Below are positions 31,290 to 33,757 of a stretch of DNA of 33,757 nucleotides, piece by piece. Under the pieces are notes generated by a model. The model worked only from the letters and a program-made list of their open reading frames with translations. It was not told the DNA's origin and made no database searches. How positions within the stretch are numbered: position 1 is the first letter of the stretch; each line of letters begins with the position of its first letter. The stretch is from Thermoplasmata archaeon (lineage in GTDB: Archaea; Thermoplasmatota; Thermoplasmata; Lutacidiplasmatales; UBA184): contig JAKIWO010000011.1 in assembly GCA_022749995.1 (NCBI GenBank), positions 1 through 33,757 of the forward strand. The letters run 5' to 3'. Both the position numbers and the translations under genes were made by a program.

Positions 31290-33757
31290 ATGGCTGAGCT
31301 CCGGGCCACCGTACCGAAGACGACATTTGGCTGGGCACGCACTCTAGGGCTCGTCGGGCTCGTGCTGTTCCTGTTCGTGCTCGGTAGCGTGAGCTCCCCC
31401 GCGATGGGACGGCTCTCCGTCTCTCGCGCGACGGCGCCCTCCGCGGCGCCGGTGCTGCTGGGCCACGCGCCGCCTCCGGCCATCCACGTTCGACCGCTGG
31501 CCGGCTCGCCGACGATCTTCTCCTTCTCTGTTGCTCCCAAGACCATTTTCGAAGGCTACCCCACCACCTTTACCACGAACGCCGCGGGCGGCACGGGCAA
31601 CCTGACCTACGCGTACACGGGCCTACCGCCGGGCTGCACGAGCGCCAACGTGAGTGTGCTGTTCTGCGGTCCGACCGACAACGGGACGTTCAAGGTCACG
31701 GTGAACGTGACCGACATCAACCACAACGCGACGCTGGCCAACACCACGCTGTTCGTCGAGCCGTACACCTCCGGCCAGTTCTGGGTGCACAACTCGACCT
31801 TCTCCGACCTGCCGCAGTCGCAGCAGGTGTGCAGCACGGTGAACTCGGCTCCGTTCTACTCGGTCTCCTGCTACTCCTCCTCGCAGTTCCCGAGCCTGCT
31901 CTCGCTCTCCAACGGCCACCTCGGTGTGGGGTACGAGATGTACACGCACAGCACCGCCAACACCTGCACGGGCGCCGCGGTCGGCACAACGGCGCGGATC
32001 GGCTGGACCTCCTCTTCCGACGGTGGCATCCAGTTCGGTGCGCCGGCGAACATCGGCAACCTGAGCTGCCAGTATCTCAACGCGATCGAGCCGTCGTTCG
32101 TGAACTCGGGGTCGTCGGTCTACGGAGCGTTCGTCGAGGAGAACGGCTCCTCGGCCATCCTCCCCTCCAACTACGGCGCGCGCGCGAGCGATGCGCTCGG
32201 GTTCGTCTCGAGCGCGAACAACGGAGCGACGTGGAGCCCGGTGCGGACCCTGGTCGGGACCGGGGACATCGCGCGCCCGGAGATGGCCGCGATCGGGAAC
32301 ACCCTCTACCTCGTCTACGAGGATGTGGCGAACTCGAGCACGGCGATCGCGGGCGGCTGGCTGCCGATCAGCGTGGAGTTCACCGTGTCCACCAACGCGG
32401 GAGGGACCTGGAGCCCGCCGGTCACGCTGCCCGGCCTCAACAAGACCGCCAGCTACGATGCGTTCGCGCCCTCCATCGCCGTGAGCCCGCTCGGGCCGGT
32501 GACGGTGGCGTATGCGACGAACCGCAGCTGCGTGAACCCGGGAGCGGCGGGCGCCTGCGCCACGTACGGGGACAACATCTACACGACCACCTCGGCCAAC
32601 AACGGCAGTGCCTGGGGCACGCTCGAGCTGGTCGCATCGGCGATCGGGGAGAGCACGTGCTACAGCTCCGGTTGCCTGCCGAGCTACTTCCAGTCGACGC
32701 CCGAGACGTCGATCGCCATCGACGGTGCCGGGAGCCTGTATGTGGCCTACGCGGGCACGTTCAACTCCCACTCGTTCAACCCGGCGAACAACTATCGGTG
32801 GACCGGCAGCTACTACGCGGTCTCCGCCAACGGCGGGACGAGCTGGACCACCCAGACGATCGGCCAGGCGGCGCCGGGCTGGCAGACGAACTACTTCAAC
32901 CCGTCCGTGGGGGTCCACGGGACCAATGTGGTGCTGGCGTATTCGGAGGACAACGAGACGCTGGGGACCGCGGCGTACGACGGATCGCTGAGCGAGTGGA
33001 CGACGAACGCCTCGACCGGAGTGGCCGGCAAGCTGACGCCCTCGATCCTGACGGGGATCGTGGCGATGCCGTTCGGACGGCTGACGAACTTCACGCGCTA
33101 CTCGTATGTCGGCATGACCAGTTCGGTGACGTTCAACGCGACGGGCTGGCCGCTGCTGGCGTATTCGCTGGCCCAGACGCCGTCGGTGAAGGTGAAGTCC
33201 GGGCCGGGCTACTACTACACGAACACTACGTACGGGACCAACCTGACGGTGGCCTACCGTGCGTTGCGGACCAACTACGCGCAGGTGGTGAACGTGACGT
33301 TCACGGAGGTGGGGCTGCCGATCAACGAGAGCTGGCAGTTCACGATCGAGGGCCAGACGTTCGTGTTGCAGAACACGAGCCTGACGCTGCTCAACGTGCC
33401 GCGGGGAGTCGAAGTGCCGTTCATCTGCCTGCTCGCGCCGCACGGGTGGCAGCTGGGCACGCTCACGCAATCGCTGAGCAGTCCGCAGACGTTCAGCGGG
33501 AACACGACGATCACGTTCACCTTCACGCTGCGGTTCGGGCAGGACTGGTATCCCGCCGCGGGGGTCCTCCCGGCGCCGGGCTCGAAGATATCGAATTACT
33601 TCACGTTCGAGGTCGAGTACTACGTCTACGACTACCCGTGGTACTACATCGACATCTTCGTCGAGATCTACGGTGGTCCCGGCTACTCGTACTATTTCGT
33701 CGACAACTACGGCTACAACTACACGACCGGCATGAGCTTCGGTGGCGGCTTCTGTAA
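31290..33757 (+). CDS. Sialidase (BNR)-repeat surface protein, 3' end outside window
   Basis: Open from ATG 31290 to the right edge (822 codons seen, no stop). A signal helix lies at about 17-33, then a linker and an Ig/PKD-like domain ('FSVAPKTIFEGYPTTF', 'YTGLPPGCTSANVSV', 'GTFKVTVNVTD'). Residues about 160-620 hold at least five Asp-box-like turns: 'SSSDGGIQFG', 'SSANNGATWS', 'STNAGGTWS', 'TSANNGSAWG', 'SANGGTSWT', as in BNR/sialidase propellers. The catalytic Arg triad and nucleophilic Tyr of true sialidases cannot be assigned. Then comes 'VNVTFTEVGLPINESWQFTI', a module common in archaeal surface proteins and thermopsin-like peptidases. The last visible part is extremely Tyr-rich. Many sequons are present. 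Confidence 0.78.
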   Translation, partial: MAELRATVPKTTFGWARTLGLVGLVLFLFVLGSVSSPAMGRLSVSRATAPSAAPVLLGHAPPPAIHVRPLAGSPTIFSFSVAPKTIFEGYPTTFTTNAAGGTGNLTYAYTGLPPGCTSANVSVLFCGPTDNGTFKVTVNVTDINHNATLANTTLFVEPYTSGQFWVHNSTFSDLPQSQQVCSTVNSAPFYSVSCYSSSQFPSLLSLSNGHLGVGYEMYTHSTANTCTGAAVGTTARIGWTSSSDGGIQFGAPANIGNLSCQYLNAIEPSFVNSGSSVYGAFVEENGSSAILPSNYGARASDALGFVSSANNGATWSPVRTLVGTGDIARPEMAAIGNTLYLVYEDVANSSTAIAGGWLPISVEFTVSTNAGGTWSPPVTLPGLNKTASYDAFAPSIAVSPLGPVTVAYATNRSCVNPGAAGACATYGDNIYTTTSANNGSAWGTLELVASAIGESTCYSSGCLPSYFQSTPETSIAIDGAGSLYVAYAGTFNSHSFNPANNYRWTGSYYAVSANGGTSWTTQTIGQAAPGWQTNYFNPSVGVHGTNVVLAYSEDNETLGTAAYDGSLSEWTTNASTGVAGKLTPSILTGIVAMPFGRLTNFTRYSYVGMTSSVTFNATGWPLLAYSLAQTPSVKVKSGPGYYYTNTTYGTNLTVAYRALRTNYAQVVNVTFTEVGLPINESWQFTIEGQTFVLQNTSLTLLNVPRGVEVPFICLLAPHGWQLGTLTQSLSSPQTFSGNTTITFTFTLRFGQDWYPAAGVLPAPGSKISNYFTFEVEYYVYDYPWYYIDIFVEIYGGPGYSYYFVDNYGYNYTTGMSFGGGFC

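Noticed and set aside
31829-33757. A 642-codon plus-strand frame ending in TAA at the window edge
   Set aside because: It is out of frame with the ATG-31290 protein, has no recognisable domain and reads as low-complexity Arg/Gly/Pro text. The ATG-31290 frame has a signal peptide, Asp-boxes and a TATA box, and its lack of a stop is due to the window end.
1-33757. CRISPR array, transposase, integrase or prophage genes
   Set aside because: No regularly spaced repeats and no recognisable recombinase, terminase or IS termini were seen; the window reads as ordinary chromosome.

Overview
The window reads as a GC-rich archaeal chromosome segment. The informational and metabolic genes are archaeal in type: aIF1/SUI1, NreA, archaeal-type S-adenosylmethionine synthetase, stand-alone Elp3, and isopentenyl phosphate kinase next to type 2 IPP isomerase. 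Both tRNA genes lack an encoded CCA. Many genes have an A/T-rich TATA-like box centred about 24-29 nt before the start codon, which implies leaderless mRNAs. The large, Asn-Xaa-Ser/Thr-rich surface proteins resemble those of uncultured high-GC Thermoplasmatota, but that placement is inference.

Layout: 1-2.4 kb holds aIF1, a two-domain rhodanese, a convergent gene for a degenerate lipoyl (GcvH-like)/TusA-like fusion, and a small Zn protein. 2.4-6.1 kb holds a surface protein, two SRPBCC proteins and an orphan DUF4129 membrane protein. 6.4-8.9 kb holds a pilin-like gene just behind tRNA-Ala(UGC), a fusion of a PEP-utiliser swivel domain to Nudix, and a luciferase-like flavin oxidoreductase. 8.9-17.9 kb holds a 794-aa surface protein, a YciI-VOC fusion, an MBL-fold hydrolase, a class III aminotransferase, a 975-aa propeller/FN3 surface protein and a VOC protein. 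18.0-21.4 kb holds a 2-TM protein, tRNA-Pro(CGG), an unexplained hairpin-rich stretch, nreA and a membrane-anchored double zinc-ribbon protein. 21.5-26.5 kb is a minus-strand block: small membrane protein, ipk, idi2 and elp3 (tightly packed), then metK. 26.6 kb to the right edge holds a 12-motif Kelch protein, a vWA-like protein coupled to it by a strong Shine-Dalgarno, and a sialidase-repeat surface protein cut off by the window end.

How the genes fit together: ipk and idi2 give the last steps to IPP/DMAPP for archaeal lipids. metK makes SAM, which Elp3 uses as a radical SAM enzyme. The rhodanese and the TusA-like fusion suggest a sulfur-relay function. Five large secreted or membrane-anchored proteins plus one pilin-like protein make up a large share of the coding capacity, so much of the window is about the cell surface. 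The most unusual items are two domain fusions that have lost their usual modified residue (lipoyl Lys to Arg; phospho-His segment deleted) and the structured intergenic element between tRNA-Pro and nreA.
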